Origin: Zobellia amurskyensis
GTDB lineage: Bacteria; Bacteroidota; Bacteroidia; Flavobacteriales; Flavobacteriaceae
Reading direction: 5' to 3'
Length of the DNA stretch: 64,000 nt
Assembly (NCBI RefSeq): GCF_009725985.1
Contig: NZ_RCNR01000018.1
Span: 1 to 64,000, forward strand
The notes below the pieces were generated by a model that searched no databases, was not told the DNA's origin, and saw nothing but the letters and a program-made list of their open reading frames with translations. This document shows, piece after piece, positions 43,292 through 51,332 of the stretch (positions within the stretch are counted from its first letter, which is position 1; each line of letters begins with the position of its first letter). A program made the position numbers and the translations under genes.

Positions 43292-45007
43292 TTATTCTTT
43301 TAGCTCCAAGAGCGCAATATCATAATCATTTTCTAAGATTACTTTGCCGTTTGCGACAACAACTTCGGTTTCTGAATAGGTGTCGTAAAGTGTTGTCCCG
43401 TCACCAAAGAACCCCTTTACCCAAAGTGATTTTTTTCCTTTTGGCAGATCTAATCCTACAACTACTTTATCTTTATAGTCTCCGTCTGTATAGGTCCTAC
43501 TAAAAACATAAGGTTTCTTGCCTAGCCTTTTATGTCTTCCGGCTCCAATAGCCAAATGGTTTCTTCTAAACGTTCCCAATTTTTTCCAGTGTTGTAATAT
43601 TTCTTGAGTTCTTGGTAAGCTGTCAAGTTCATCCCAGTTCATAAAGGAGCGTAGTGTGGCGTCTCCTTGTACGGGATTGTCCGTAGAACCCTCTATGGTT
43701 AAATCTCGAGCAGTTTCATCTCCATAATACACCTGTGAAGCCCCTGGAGTCAATAACAAGATGTTTGCAGCTTTAAAGGGGTCTTTTCTTTCGGCATCAA
43801 AAGGATGTCCGTCATCATGAGAAGTTAGGTAGTTTACAACACCTTTACCGTTAAGATCTGAATTCAGTATTTTATTGTATTTGCTAAAAATACTTTCGTA
43901 ATCTTTTTTAGCATCTTCTTTGAGCTCAAAATTGATAAGACTCTTGAATCCATGAGCAAAGTAATCTACTTTTTTATCACTGAAATCATATTCTCTTCCA
44001 TTGGATATGCCATAATTATAAACTTCACCTACCATGAAGAATGGTTGCTTGTCAAGCACTTTTTCAGGATGCATTTTTTTCCAATTTTCAAAAGCGTAAG
44101 ATGCCTCTTTGTAGAGTTCCGACCATGCATTCTCGTTCACATGTTTTACCGTGTCCACTCTAAAACCATCAATACCTAGGTTGTTGATGTAGTCAGTAAG
44201 CCATTTTATAACATAATATCTTGGTGCTCTCGGATATCCGGTACGTTCAAAGAATAGTTGTAATTCATCTAGTTCTTGGCTTAAACGTCCTTCTTCTTTC
44301 CATTTGGCCAATAGGGCATCAGGAAGCTCAACAGGTGTGTTAACCTCAGTTTTAATATCAGGTAGATTTGCCACTAAGGTACATTCAACCGTAGTTTCGT
44401 AGGTGGTAAAATCGCACGTAGGTTCGGTTCTGATCCATTCATCCGGCCAAGCTTCGTCTATTTCTGTTATTGGCCCGGTATGGTTAAGTACTACATCCAT
44501 CAGAACACGAATACCGTTTTTATGTGCGGTCTTGACCATGGTCTCTAAATCCTTGCGTGTGCCAAAATTTGGGTCAAGTGCCGTCCAGTCTTTAGTCCAA
44601 TATCCATGATAACCGTAAGTGTTACCCGTTCCTTCATCAGTACTACCGTGAATTTGCTCCACAACCGGAGTAAACCAAATAGCGTTAATACCTAGGTCCG
44701 AAAAATAACCGTCTTCTATTTTCTGAGTAATACCTTGAATGTCTCCACCCATAAAACCTCTTAAAGGTCCTGTAGGTTCGGTCCTATCTAAATTAAGGTC
44801 GTTTGCTGTATTGCCGTTGTTGAACCTATCGGTCAATAAAAAGTAAATGTTGGCGCCTTCCCAAGCAAATGGAAGGTTTTGTTTAGGTTCAATAACTTTA
44901 GAAACGGTGTCGGTCTTTATCGCTACCTCTTCTATAATATCCTTTCGCTGTTCTTTGCAAGCAATAAGGAGTGAAAATATAATAACCGCGGAGAGCAGTC
45001 TTTTCAT
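43292..45007 (-). CDS. alpha-amylase family (GH13) lipoprotein
   Basis: A 571-residue glycoside hydrolase that should act on alpha-glucans at the cell surface or in the periplasm. I start at 45007, which gives a lipoprotein signal ending SLLIAC (Cys17); the frame is open to 45097 but that hides the signal. The (beta/alpha)8 barrel shows DVVLNHTG (171-178), the nucleophile Asp285 in GFRVDTVKHV, the acid/base Glu328 in VGEVYNYG and the third acid in TSHDDGHP (His397, Asp398). A C-terminal beta domain follows. No SusCD pair is next to it, so it is not part of an obvious polysaccharide locus. Product pattern unknown. Confidence 0.93.
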   Translation of the reverse strand: MKRLLSAVIIFSLLIACKEQRKDIIEEVAIKTDTVSKVIEPKQNLPFAWEGANIYFLLTDRFNNGNTANDLNLDRTEPTGPLRGFMGGDIQGITQKIEDGYFSDLGINAIWFTPVVEQIHGSTDEGTGNTYGYHGYWTKDWTALDPNFGTRKDLETMVKTAHKNGIRVLMDVVLNHTGPITEIDEAWPDEWIRTEPTCDFTTYETTVECTLVANLPDIKTEVNTPVELPDALLAKWKEEGRLSQELDELQLFFERTGYPRAPRYYVIKWLTDYINNLGIDGFRVDTVKHVNENAWSELYKEASYAFENWKKMHPEKVLDKQPFFMVGEVYNYGISNGREYDFSDKKVDYFAHGFKSLINFELKEDAKKDYESIFSKYNKILNSDLNGKGVVNYLTSHDDGHPFDAERKDPFKAANILLLTPGASQVYYGDETARDLTIEGSTDNPVQGDATLRSFMNWDELDSLPRTQEILQHWKKLGTFRRNHLAIGAGRHKRLGKKPYVFSRTYTDGDYKDKVVVGLDLPKGKKSLWVKGFFGDGTTLYDTYSETEVVVANGKVILENDYDIALLELKE

Positions 45008-45057
45008 AAGGAATCTATTTTCTCTAAAGCTATAAAATGCAATGGGAAATAGAAAAT

Positions 45058-45834
45058 TTATTTTTTGCGATTTAATACTTTGAAATCTTCGTAGCAACTA
45101 CTTATTGCGTCTAGGATTTGCAGGTCATTTGCAGTTCTTATAAATGACTTGGAGTAATTACAATTGTTTAAAATATCCTGAATATCTAACTTCTCTATCT
45201 GAAGTAGTTCCATTAAGACTTCGCGGTCAAATTTTGACGCCAAAAGGTCTCTTATCTGGTCATCTTCTTTTATTCTGCGTAGTTTTTTCATCTGGTTGGG
45301 CTGTTTGCCAAAAAGATTACGCAATAAATCTGCAGGATTTAAAATAGCACCTAAAACCTTGGTAACGGCGCTTGGATTTTTGTTACCTCCTTCATAACCA
45401 ACAGAAAGCCCTGATATGCTATACTGGTATGCATTATTTATAGGAGCATTCTTAACGTCTATCTCAAGATAGCCTGTAAGTTGATAAGGTTTAACAATCA
45501 CCTCTTCTAATGCGTAGGCAAGTTCTGTTAGGGCAATTTTTGTGTTCTGAAATTTGAACATATCATTTGTAACCCTAATTTTTTGTGACTTGAAGCCTAA
45601 AAAGGAAAAGTAAAGGATATCGTCTACGGATGCTAGAATTGTAAACTCCCCATCTTCTTTTGTAATGGTACCTTTTACCTTATTCAGGTTTATAACGTGA
45701 ACATCACCCATAACGGCGTCGGTCTGGGCGTTAACAACTATGGCTTTTATTTCTTTTTCTTCTAAAATTTCTTCCTCTTGAGCAAATGAAAAGGTTGAGA
45801 TAAATAGTAGAATAATTATTAAGAGTGGTTTCAT
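45058..45834 (-). CDS. exported protein with carboxypeptidase-like regulatory domain
   Basis: A 258-residue protein with a signal peptide (ending FSFAQ) and a CarboxypepD_reg-like beta-sandwich (about 25-105) with GDVHVINLNKVKGTITKEDG, FTILASVDDILYFSFLGFK and LEEVIVKPYQ. This domain usually sits at the N-terminus of TonB receptors; here it is alone with a C-terminal helical part (LLASKFDREVLMELLQIEKL). The start at 45834 (MKPLLIIILL) is preferred over 45846. It is encoded 50 bases upstream of the GH13 gene on the same strand and may share a transcript. Confidence 0.85.
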   Translation of the reverse strand: MKPLLIIILLFISTFSFAQEEEILEEKEIKAIVVNAQTDAVMGDVHVINLNKVKGTITKEDGEFTILASVDDILYFSFLGFKSQKIRVTNDMFKFQNTKIALTELAYALEEVIVKPYQLTGYLEIDVKNAPINNAYQYSISGLSVGYEGGNKNPSAVTKVLGAILNPADLLRNLFGKQPNQMKKLRRIKEDDQIRDLLASKFDREVLMELLQIEKLDIQDILNNCNYSKSFIRTANDLQILDAISSCYEDFKVLNRKK

Positions 45835-45872
45835 TACTTTAAGCATACGGGTTTAAAAGTACTAAACAAAAC

Positions 45873-45898
45873 AAAAAATACGCCGAAGCGTATTTTTT
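45873..45898. terminator. terminator of the DEAD-box helicase gene
   Basis: A perfect 11-bp stem AAAAAATACGC (45873-45883) with GCGTATTTTTT (45888-45898), closed by the tetraloop CGAA. It works in both directions; on the minus strand it follows the helicase stop codon (45936) by about 40 bases. Confidence 0.9.
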
Positions 45899-45935
45899 AA
45901 TATAGAATTAACTTTAAATCTAAGTTGTAAGAGGT

Positions 45936-47738
45936 CTAAAAGAAGTCAGTTCTGCTTTTGCTGCTGCTTCTTCTTTTTCCTGAATGGCTAGACTTTCCTT
46001 TAGAAGAGCTTCTGCTGTTGTCTCTGCTTCTAGATCTGCCGCCGCGATCGTTACTGTCACGGTCTCTTTTTCTGCCACCACGGTCACTTCTTCCTCGGCC
46101 ACCGCCGCCACCGCTTCCGCCTGGGTTTTTAGAAACTTCAACATTTATGAATCTACCTTCTAGTTTAAAGTCGGTAAAAAATGAAAGAATTTTATCGGTG
46201 TGTTCAGCTTCGGTATTAAAGAAAGAAAAAGATTCTTTGGTATCAACCTTGTAAACATCTTCTTTGCCAAGACTTAAGGTGTCCCGTAAGAAGTCTTTTA
46301 ACGACATCCAATCATATCCATCCTTTTCTCCAACATTAATAAAATAACGAACAGATCCGTTTGAAGGTACTTGTGAGTTTCTTTCCCCTCTATCTCTATC
46401 ACGACCACGGTCATCAGAGGTATTCATATCTTTCGTTTTATTGTAATAATTTGAAAAACGGGTAAACTCTACGGATACTATTTTCTTGATAAGTTCGTCT
46501 CTGTCCAAACCTTCCAAAACATCATTTATCGCAGGGAGGTAGTTTTCTACATCCTTATTGATTTCCGTTTCTTTGATTTTGTTGGCCAAGTGATATAACT
46601 GAATCTCACAAATTTCGATTCCGGTTGGAATTTTCTTTGTGATAAAATCCTGTTGTATCTTTTTCTCGATAGCGTTTATCTTTCGCATTTCGCTTCTGGT
46701 TATAATAACCATTGAAATACCTGATTTACCAGCTCTACCGGTACGACCGCTACGGTGTGTATAAGTTTCTATCTCATCTGGCAATTGGTAGTTGATAACA
46801 TGTGTAATGTCATCAACATCTATACCACGGGCAGCTACATCTGTAGCTACTAACATTTGTATTTGTTTCTTACGGAAAGAGTTCATTACCAAATCACGTT
46901 GGTTCTGGCTCAAATCGCCATGTAATGCTCCTGCGTTGTACCCGTCTTCGATCAACTTTTCAGCTACACGTTGTGTATCTCTTTTTGTTCTACAGAAAAC
47001 TACCGAGAAAATATCAGGGTTGGCATCTGCCAATCTTTTAAGGGCAGGGTATCTGTCTCTACCTCCAACTACATAGTATTCGTGTTGTACGGTTGATGTT
47101 CCTGCATTTTTAGCTCCTACTGTAATTTCAATAGGACTGTGCATGAATTTTTTGGCTATTGTAGCTACTTCCCTTGGCATGGTAGCAGAAAACAACCATG
47201 TAGATTTCTCTTTAGGTGTATTCGAAAGAATATCCTTTATATCTTCAAAAAAGCCCATGTTGAGCATTTCATCCGCTTCATCAAGAATACAGTAATCTAT
47301 TTTTGTGATGTCAACAAGACCACGGCTGATCATATCCTTCATTCGGCCAGGAGTTGCTACAACTATCTGTGCGCCTCGTTTGATCTGTCTTGCTTGGTCT
47401 GTAATGCTTGCTCCACCATAAATCGCAACGGTGTTCAAACCTTTTACAAATTTAGAATAAGCTTGTATCTCGTTAGTAATCTGTAAACATAGTTCACGAG
47501 TAGGGGAGAGAATTAATCCCTGAGTGGTTCTGCTGTTGCTATCTAATTTCTGAATTAACGGAAAACCAAAGGCGGCAGTTTTACCAGTTCCTGTTTGTGC
47601 AAGCGCAACGAGATCCGTTTCGCTTTCCAATAAAATTGGGATTGCTTTTTCCTGTACTTCAGATGGGCTTTCAAATCCCATGTCGTTCACAGCGTCCAAT
47701 AGAGGCTTGCTTAGCCCTAATGCTTCAAATTTTGTCAT
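45936..47738 (-). CDS. deaD: DEAD-box RNA helicase (DeaD/CsdA type)
   Basis: A 600-residue ATP-dependent RNA helicase, likely for ribosome assembly or RNA turnover at low temperature. The Q motif FEALGLSKPLL is followed by AQTGTGKTAAF, PTRELCLQI, DEADEMLNMGF, SATMP, and in domain 2 VAARGIDVDDITHVINYQLP and HRSGRTGRAG. A DbpA-like RNA-binding domain lies at about 455-540 (YFINVGEKDGYDW, GRFINVEVSKN). The last 60 residues form a basic RGG/RS-rich tail (GGGGGRGRSDRGGRKRDR), expected to be disordered and RNA-binding. Its leader of about 105 bases is long, as in cold-shock genes. Confidence 0.95.
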   Translation of the reverse strand: MTKFEALGLSKPLLDAVNDMGFESPSEVQEKAIPILLESETDLVALAQTGTGKTAAFGFPLIQKLDSNSRTTQGLILSPTRELCLQITNEIQAYSKFVKGLNTVAIYGGASITDQARQIKRGAQIVVATPGRMKDMISRGLVDITKIDYCILDEADEMLNMGFFEDIKDILSNTPKEKSTWLFSATMPREVATIAKKFMHSPIEITVGAKNAGTSTVQHEYYVVGGRDRYPALKRLADANPDIFSVVFCRTKRDTQRVAEKLIEDGYNAGALHGDLSQNQRDLVMNSFRKKQIQMLVATDVAARGIDVDDITHVINYQLPDEIETYTHRSGRTGRAGKSGISMVIITRSEMRKINAIEKKIQQDFITKKIPTGIEICEIQLYHLANKIKETEINKDVENYLPAINDVLEGLDRDELIKKIVSVEFTRFSNYYNKTKDMNTSDDRGRDRDRGERNSQVPSNGSVRYFINVGEKDGYDWMSLKDFLRDTLSLGKEDVYKVDTKESFSFFNTEAEHTDKILSFFTDFKLEGRFINVEVSKNPGGSGGGGGRGRSDRGGRKRDRDSNDRGGRSRSRDNSRSSSKGKSSHSGKRRSSSKSRTDFF

Positions 47739-47848
47739 AAAAAGGTATACTTAAATCGCTAATAGGTGCGTTGCATAGAGCGATTATCGTATATAACCTT
47801 AATACTCAGAGCAACACCTGCCATACCGGCGGCGTTAAAATTAAGGCG

Positions 47849-47856
47849 CAAAGGTA
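47849..47856 (-). promoter_or_regulatory. -7 element of deaD
   Basis: On the minus strand TACCTTTG, a full TAnnTTTG match 111 bases before the deaD ATG. It gives a long leader (about 47843 to 47739) that can fold with AGGTGTTGC (47809-47817) against GCAACGCACCT (47767-47777), as read on the minus strand. Confidence 0.5.
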
Positions 47857-47878
47857 CGTTTAATTATTGAGATAGCCG

Positions 47879-48448
47879 TTATTGTAGAAAATCTATTAAT
47901 TTTCTCATGGCTCGGCCCCTGTGGCTTATACTGTTTTTGGTGTCAAGAGGAAGTTCTGCAAAAGTTGTTTTATAGCCGTTAGGCTGGAATATTGGATCAT
48001 ACCCGAAACCTTTATCACCTTTTTTCTCTTGTGTTATACTACCTTCTACAATACCGCTGAAAACATGTTTTTTCTCATTTATATTTAAGGCTATGACGGT
48101 TTTAAAATGTGCCGCGCGACTATTTTTACCTTTTAGGTTCTCTAGGAGTTTGTTCATATTGTCGTCAGAATTCTTATTCTCGCCTGCATATCTAGCGGAA
48201 TAAACTCCTGGTTCTCCGTTTAATGAATCTACTAAAAGTCCGGTGTCATCGGCAAAACATGAAAGGCCGTAGTTTTTGGTGACATAGTCTGCTTTTATGT
48301 GAGCATTTTCTTCTAAGGTAATACCTGTTTCCGGAATTTCGTCAAAACAACCAATATCGGTCAATGAAACCAATTCAATATGTTTGGGTATTAATGTTTT
48401 GACCTCGTTGAATTTGTTTTTATTATGTGTGGCGAAAACAAGTTTCAT
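47879..48448 (-). CDS. rdgB: non-canonical purine NTP pyrophosphatase (RdgB/HAM1)
   Basis: A 189-residue house-cleaning enzyme that hydrolyses XTP, ITP and dITP to the monophosphates, keeping them out of DNA and RNA. The signature FATHNKNKFNEVK (4-16) binds the phosphates. ETGITLEENAHIKA, SCFADDTGLLVDSLNGEPG and the C-terminal GDKGFGYDPIFQP and SHRGRAM match the family. The length is normal. Expressed from a promoter that overlaps the divergent methyltransferase promoter. Confidence 0.96.
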   Translation of the reverse strand: MKLVFATHNKNKFNEVKTLIPKHIELVSLTDIGCFDEIPETGITLEENAHIKADYVTKNYGLSCFADDTGLLVDSLNGEPGVYSARYAGENKNSDDNMNKLLENLKGKNSRAAHFKTVIALNINEKKHVFSGIVEGSITQEKKGDKGFGYDPIFQPNGYKTTFAELPLDTKNSISHRGRAMRKLIDFLQ

Positions 48449-48495
48449 GTAAAATTGATTTAATATTGTTTTTAGACGGATGCATTTAGCGGTCT

Positions 48496-48512
48496 CAAAA
48501 ATAGTAATTTTG
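48496..48512. promoter_or_regulatory. back-to-back -7 elements of rdgB and the divergent methyltransferase gene
   Basis: Minus strand TATTTTTG (48496-48503) and plus strand TAATTTTG (48505-48512) are both full TAnnTTTG matches, separated by a single base. RNA polymerase can probably not occupy both at once. The leaders would be about 43 and 17 bases. Confidence 0.5.
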
Positions 48513-48533
48513 AAAAGCTATAAATATTCTATT

Positions 48534-48986
48534 ATGGAATTAAAGATACCTCCCGTGGTTGTTTTTTTTGGTTTTGCAGGTTTTATGTATCTGCTTGCCA
48601 CATTTTTGCCTTTTGGTTATTTTGATTTTTTCGGTAGATATTATGTGGTTGTTGGTTTGGTGGCTTTTGCTAGTATTGTTGCTGCAGTTGCTCTTTTTCA
48701 GTTTTTTCGCTCGCGAACTACTATTGATCCAACTGATCCCTCTAAGGTAAGTAAGTTGGTGGAAAAAGGGATTTTCGCGTATTCTAGAAATCCAATGTAT
48801 TTGGCTTTGCTTTTGCTTTTGTTGGCTTGGGGTATTTGGCTAGGTAATGCATTCAATACTTTGTTGGCGGCGGGTTTTGTAGCATATATGAACCGATTTC
48901 AAATCATTCCCGAGGAAACAGTTCTGTTGGAACGCTTCGGAAAAGGATACAAACAGTACTGTTTAAATGTCCGAAGATGGTTCTAG
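48534..48986 (+). CDS. isoprenylcysteine carboxyl methyltransferase-like membrane protein
   Basis: A 150-residue integral membrane protein with about four helices. The conserved C-terminal region of the ICMT/PEMT family is present: VEKGIFAYSRNPMYLALLLL, and near the end EETVLLERFGKGYKQYC. Bacterial members methylate phospholipids or other small substrates using S-adenosylmethionine; the substrate is not known here. I start at ATG 48534 (MELKIPPVVV), which puts the first helix at the N-terminus; an in-frame ATG at 48480 would add an unlikely 18 residues and lies before the promoter element. Confidence 0.88.
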   Translation: MELKIPPVVVFFGFAGFMYLLATFLPFGYFDFFGRYYVVVGLVAFASIVAAVALFQFFRSRTTIDPTDPSKVSKLVEKGIFAYSRNPMYLALLLLLLAWGIWLGNAFNTLLAAGFVAYMNRFQIIPEETVLLERFGKGYKQYCLNVRRWF

Positions 48987-48987
48987 G

Positions 48988-49065
48988 TTATAAGCAATAT
49001 TGCTTATAATTAAATATATTAGCGTTTTAGCTTATATTTTAATATATTAGCGTTTTAGCTTATAT
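48988..49065. repeat. 22-bp palindrome and two 25-bp direct repeats before the satD-like gene
   Basis: 48988-49009 is a perfect 22-bp palindrome with arms TTATAAGCAAT and ATTGCTTATAA. It is followed by two identical 25-bp copies (49013-49037 and 49041-49065), period 28 bases, each holding TTAGCGTTTTAGCTTATAT. All three share GCTTATA. The last copy ends 4 bases before the start codon at 49070. This looks like an operator array, possibly for the helix-turn-helix protein encoded next. Confidence 0.85.
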
Positions 49066-49069
49066 AATT

Positions 49070-49678
49070 ATGATAGCAATAATTACTGGAGACATTATTA
49101 ATTCAGAAAATCACAACTCAGCAGAGTGGTTAGGTATTCTTAAAGACTATTTGTCTAAATTGGGTAAATCTCCAATAGATTGGGAGGTTTATAGAGGAGA
49201 TGAGTTTCAGTTAAAAATAGATAAGAAAGATGCCCTGCAGGCAGCAATACATATCAAAGCCTTGATAAAAACAGTAAAAGGGCTAGATGTCCGTATGGGT
49301 ATTGGCCTAGGTAATGAAACATTTAAAGGAGTAGGGGTTAGTGAGTCTAATGGCCCCGCTTATCATAGATCTGGTAGAACTTTTGAGTCTCTCAAAGAAG
49401 ATAAGCTTAATTTAACCATAGCTACGGGAGATGGTTTTTTTGATGACACCTTAAATCTTATGCTAAAGTTGGCGCTTCATTTTATGGATGACTGGAGTAC
49501 TGTATCTGCAGAAATAATTGTGTTGGCTTTAGATAATCCCCATGCTTCACAACGCGAAATCGCCGAAAGGCTAAATATTCAACAGTCAGCGGTTAGTCAA
49601 CGTCAAAAAAGGGCTCGTCTAGATTTGGTCCTGGAATTACTTGAGTATTATTCAAAAACTTTAAAAGAATTAAGTTAG
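49070..49678 (+). CDS. SatD-family protein with C-terminal helix-turn-helix
   Basis: A 202-residue protein. Residues 1-140 match the SatD family (MIAIITGDIINSENHNSAEW, WEVYRGDEFQL, VRMGIGLGNETFKG, GPAYHRSGRTFESLKE), whose biochemical role is not established as far as I know. Residues about 155-200 form a helix-turn-helix (HASQREIAERLNIQQSAVSQ followed by RQKRARLDLV), like the LuxR/sigma region 4 fold. It is the first gene after the repeat array, so autoregulation is plausible. The DUF3307 gene begins right at its stop codon. Confidence 0.85.
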   Translation: MIAIITGDIINSENHNSAEWLGILKDYLSKLGKSPIDWEVYRGDEFQLKIDKKDALQAAIHIKALIKTVKGLDVRMGIGLGNETFKGVGVSESNGPAYHRSGRTFESLKEDKLNLTIATGDGFFDDTLNLMLKLALHFMDDWSTVSAEIIVLALDNPHASQREIAERLNIQQSAVSQRQKRARLDLVLELLEYYSKTLKELS

Positions 49679-50377
49679 ATGGTTCTGTTCACCAAACTTT
49701 TACTAGCACATTTAATAGGCGATTTTTTACTTCAGCCTAATCGTTGGGTTATTCATAAGGAAGCTAATAAAGAGAAATCAAAATATCTCTACGCGCATGT
49801 TCTGCTTCATTTTGTTTTGATCATGTTATTGGTGTGGGATCTGAGCTATTGGAAAATAGCTTTGATTATAATGGTATCGCACTATCTTATAGATTTGCTT
49901 AAATTGTACATAACACCTAAGTTCCGTCTCAAGAGCATTCCTTTTTTTGTGGATCAGGTTCTTCATATTGCCGTTCTGTATTGCTGTGTGTATTATGGTA
50001 ATCTAATGGAGCATACCGTAGCTCTTTTTCAGAATTTAGATTGGGCACTGGTAACTGCAATTGTATTCGTAAGTTCTCCTGCCGCAATTATAATGGGTAA
50101 ATTGTTGGAAGCTATGTCCGATAAGATCGAGCTTGATCACAAATCTTTGCCTAATGCCGGAAAGTATATAGGAATCATAGAAAGATTATTTGTTCTTATG
50201 TTCATAATCATGGGTAGGTGGGAGGCTATTGGCTTATTAATCGGGGCAAAATCTGTTTTCCGGTTTAATGATTTAAAGGAGAGCAACAATAGGAAACTTA
50301 CCGAATATATTTTAATAGGAACATTGCTAAGTTTTGGACTTGCTGTAATTACAGGAATTATTTATGTCAGTGTATAA
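49679..50377 (+). CDS. DUF3307 integral membrane protein
   Basis: A 232-residue membrane protein with the DUF3307 start LLLAHLIGDFLLQPNRWVIH and HVLLHFVLIMLLV, VSHYLIDLLKLYI. About six hydrophobic segments. It follows the SatD-like gene with no gap, a pairing seen in several bacterial phyla, so the two probably act together; the function is unknown. The hydrolase gene after it overlaps by 14 bases. Confidence 0.88.
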   Translation: MVLFTKLLLAHLIGDFLLQPNRWVIHKEANKEKSKYLYAHVLLHFVLIMLLVWDLSYWKIALIIMVSHYLIDLLKLYITPKFRLKSIPFFVDQVLHIAVLYCCVYYGNLMEHTVALFQNLDWALVTAIVFVSSPAAIIMGKLLEAMSDKIELDHKSLPNAGKYIGIIERLFVLMFIIMGRWEAIGLLIGAKSVFRFNDLKESNNRKLTEYILIGTLLSFGLAVITGIIYVSV

Positions 50378-51164
50378 AAACGCAAAACATATAATTTTCG
50401 TGGTGGTATTATTCATGTCGGTTACTACTGTATGGAGTCAAACTGAATTTTTCAATTCTTTTGATGATACAAAAATAGCTTATACGGATCAAGGTAAAGG
50501 AGATGTTGTATTATTGATACACGGGTTTATAAATACTAAGGAATCTTGGGAGGATGCAAGTTTAAAAGCAGAGTTGTTAGCGGAAGGTTTTAGGGTGGTG
50601 GCTCTTGATTTAAGGGGGAATGGTGAATCGGACAAACCGCAGACGGAAGAGGCGTATAGTTTTGATGCAGAGGTCATGGATATTATGTTTCTGATGCAAC
50701 ACTTACGTTTAAAAAAATACATGGCCGTGGGCTACTCTAGAGGCAGTATTGTTCTTTCTAAACTACTGCTTAAGGATAAACGTGTTAAAAAAGCCGTATT
50801 GGGTGGTATGGGAATAGATTTTACAAATTACCGATGGCCGAGAAAACTTAAGTTTATGCAGGCTTTTAACGGAAAGGTTACCGATGAAACCAAAGAAGCG
50901 GTAGAATATGCTAAATCTGTTCATGCAGATTTTAGAAGTCTGTATTTGCAACAGCGTTTTCAGCCGTACACAAAAAAGAGTCATTTAGCTTATGTTCAGG
51001 CCAAAGTTTTGGTCGTAGCTGGTAATGAGGATTTAGATAATGGTAGTCCGGAAAAACTACATGAAGCAATTCCTAAAAGTGAATTTGTTCTAGTTGATGG
51101 AAATCATAACGAAACGTATAAAACTAAGGCTTTTTCAGAAGCTGTAGTTTCTTTTCTGGATTAA
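50364..51164 (+). CDS. exported alpha/beta hydrolase
   Basis: A 266-residue protein with a signal peptide (about 1-25, ending TTVWSQ) and an alpha/beta-hydrolase fold: LLIHGFINTKESWED (oxyanion HG), VALDLRGNGESDKP, the nucleophile elbow AVGYSRGSIV with the catalytic Ser, a late Asp in VVAGNEDLDNGS and the His in VDGNHNETY. The protein is expected in the periplasm; the substrate is unknown. It overlaps the DUF3307 gene by 14 bases and is the last gene of the SatD operon. Confidence 0.9.
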   Translation: MSVYKNAKHIIFVVVLFMSVTTVWSQTEFFNSFDDTKIAYTDQGKGDVVLLIHGFINTKESWEDASLKAELLAEGFRVVALDLRGNGESDKPQTEEAYSFDAEVMDIMFLMQHLRLKKYMAVGYSRGSIVLSKLLLKDKRVKKAVLGGMGIDFTNYRWPRKLKFMQAFNGKVTDETKEAVEYAKSVHADFRSLYLQQRFQPYTKKSHLAYVQAKVLVVAGNEDLDNGSPEKLHEAIPKSEFVLVDGNHNETYKTKAFSEAVVSFLD

Positions 51165-51301
51165 AAAACGCCATCTTTAATTTTGTGTTTTAATGATGAT
51201 TGTCAGTTTCGAAAATAATTCAAATCCATATCAAAAAGAGCTAGATTAGTTATAAGGATAACTTTTAGCAATATTAGACGGAATTGGACAGAAATAATCT
51301 T

Positions 51302-51309
51302 TATTTTTG
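51302..51309 (+). promoter_or_regulatory. -7 element of the serine biosynthesis gene
   Basis: TATTTTTG, a full TAnnTTTG match 23 bases before the ATG at 51333. A TTG at 51284-51286 is only 15 bases upstream, closer than usual. Confidence 0.45.
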
Positions 51310-51332
51310 TTCCTTAATTTTTTAGCAAAGAC

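Noticed and set aside
45008-45097. N-terminal extension of the GH13 protein to 45097
   Set aside because: It would bury the lipobox and overlap the upstream gene's end; ATG 45007 is better.
45918-46254. Open frames rich in Leu/Pro or Ala/Glu opposite or beside the helicase tail
   Set aside because: They are shadows of the Arg/Gly/Ser-rich C-terminal codons of the DEAD-box gene.
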